Positions 63,856 to 64,000 of a stretch of DNA of 64,000 nucleotides are shown here, one piece after another (position 1 is the first letter of the stretch; each line of letters begins with the position of its first letter). The notes under the pieces were generated by a model, which searched no databases, was not told the origin of the DNA, and saw nothing but the letters and a program-made list of their open reading frames with translations. A program made the translations under genes and the position numbers. Source of the stretch: Bacteroidales bacterium (GTDB lineage: Bacteria > Bacteroidota > Bacteroidia > Bacteroidales > Paludibacteraceae); NCBI GenBank assembly GCA_015061115.1, contig SUXE01000002.1, forward strand, positions 102,692 to 166,691, read 5' to 3'.

Positions 63856-64000
63856 ACCCTCATCTCTAAACCCTCATCTCTAAACCCTCATCTCCAAACC
63901 CTCATCTCCAAACCCTCATCTCCAAACCCTCATCTCTAAACCCTCATCTCTAAACCCTCATCTCTAAACCCTCATCTCTAAACCCTCATCTCTAAACCCT
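63853..64000. repeat. 14-bp tandem repeat, ten full copies plus a partial
   Basis: Unit TAAACCCTCATCTC, ten complete copies from 63853 to 63992, then 8 nt to the window edge. Copies 4-6 begin with C instead of T; the rest are identical. The first T-A-A is the stop codon of the J-domain gene, so the array starts inside the gene. No spacer sequences interrupt it. Confidence 0.95.

Noticed and set aside
63853..64000. CRISPR array or telomere-like repeat
   Set aside because: The 14-bp units follow each other without spacers, so it is not CRISPR. AAACCCT resembles plant telomere DNA, but the unit is 14 bp and lies in a bacterial gene context.
1..64000. tRNA or rRNA genes, riboswitches
   Set aside because: No cloverleaf, rRNA or known riboswitch signature was recognised on either strand by reading; a covariance-model search would be decisive.

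Overview
The window looks like a chromosomal segment of a Bacteroidota bacterium, most likely Bacteroidales. The supporting signs are low GC, a type IX secretion (T9SS) type A sorting domain, TAnnTTTG-type -7 promoter boxes, BspA-type LRR and WG-repeat proteins, and a lack of clear Shine-Dalgarno sites. I cannot name the species.

Region 1 (58.4 to 35.3 kb, minus strand) is one tightly spaced operon of about 23 kb. In transcription order it encodes a vWA-domain exported protein split by a -1 frameshift in an A8 run, a T9SS sorting-domain protein, a ConA/LamG-like exported protein, a 1438-aa SpvB/YD-repeat protein without a toxin tip, a 3496-aa Tc-B/Rhs fusion ending in an HELSH metallopeptidase toxin tip, and its exported immunity protein. 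A promoter-like TTG-N19-TACTTTTG lies upstream.

Region 2 (35.3 kb to the left edge, all minus strand) is a silent library of Rhs tips. About 18 toxin tips or tip remnants follow one another, most fused to a 5'-truncated copy of the same Rhs core and followed by a cognate immunity gene. Extra immunity genes without toxins are stacked at 7.9-9.5 kb and 19.1-21.5 kb. Most cassettes are separated by a family of about 20 related non-coding spacers with REP-like hairpins (core GGGCGTTCCGCCC). In nine cassettes the spacer meets the Rhs core at the same place. Identifiable toxins are mainly peptidases (HExxH types and JAB-like), with one GHH/HNH nuclease paired with a SUKH immunity protein, hydrophobic pore-former-like tips and several unknowns. 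Most immunity proteins carry a signal peptide, lipobox or membrane helices, so the toxins probably act in the periplasm or at the inner membrane. Many toxins are broken while their immunity genes remain open.

Region 3 (58.8 to 64.0 kb, plus strand) holds ordinary genes: a DUF554 membrane protein, an MBOAT O-acyltransferase with an SGNH-like partner, an exported TPR protein and a membrane-anchored TerB/J-domain protein. A 14-bp tandem repeat starts at the stop codon of the last gene and runs off the window.

Proposed working (inference): the operon displays or exports one Rhs toxin at a time, the downstream library supplies alternative tips by recombination through the shared core, and the retained immunity genes protect against tips used by relatives.
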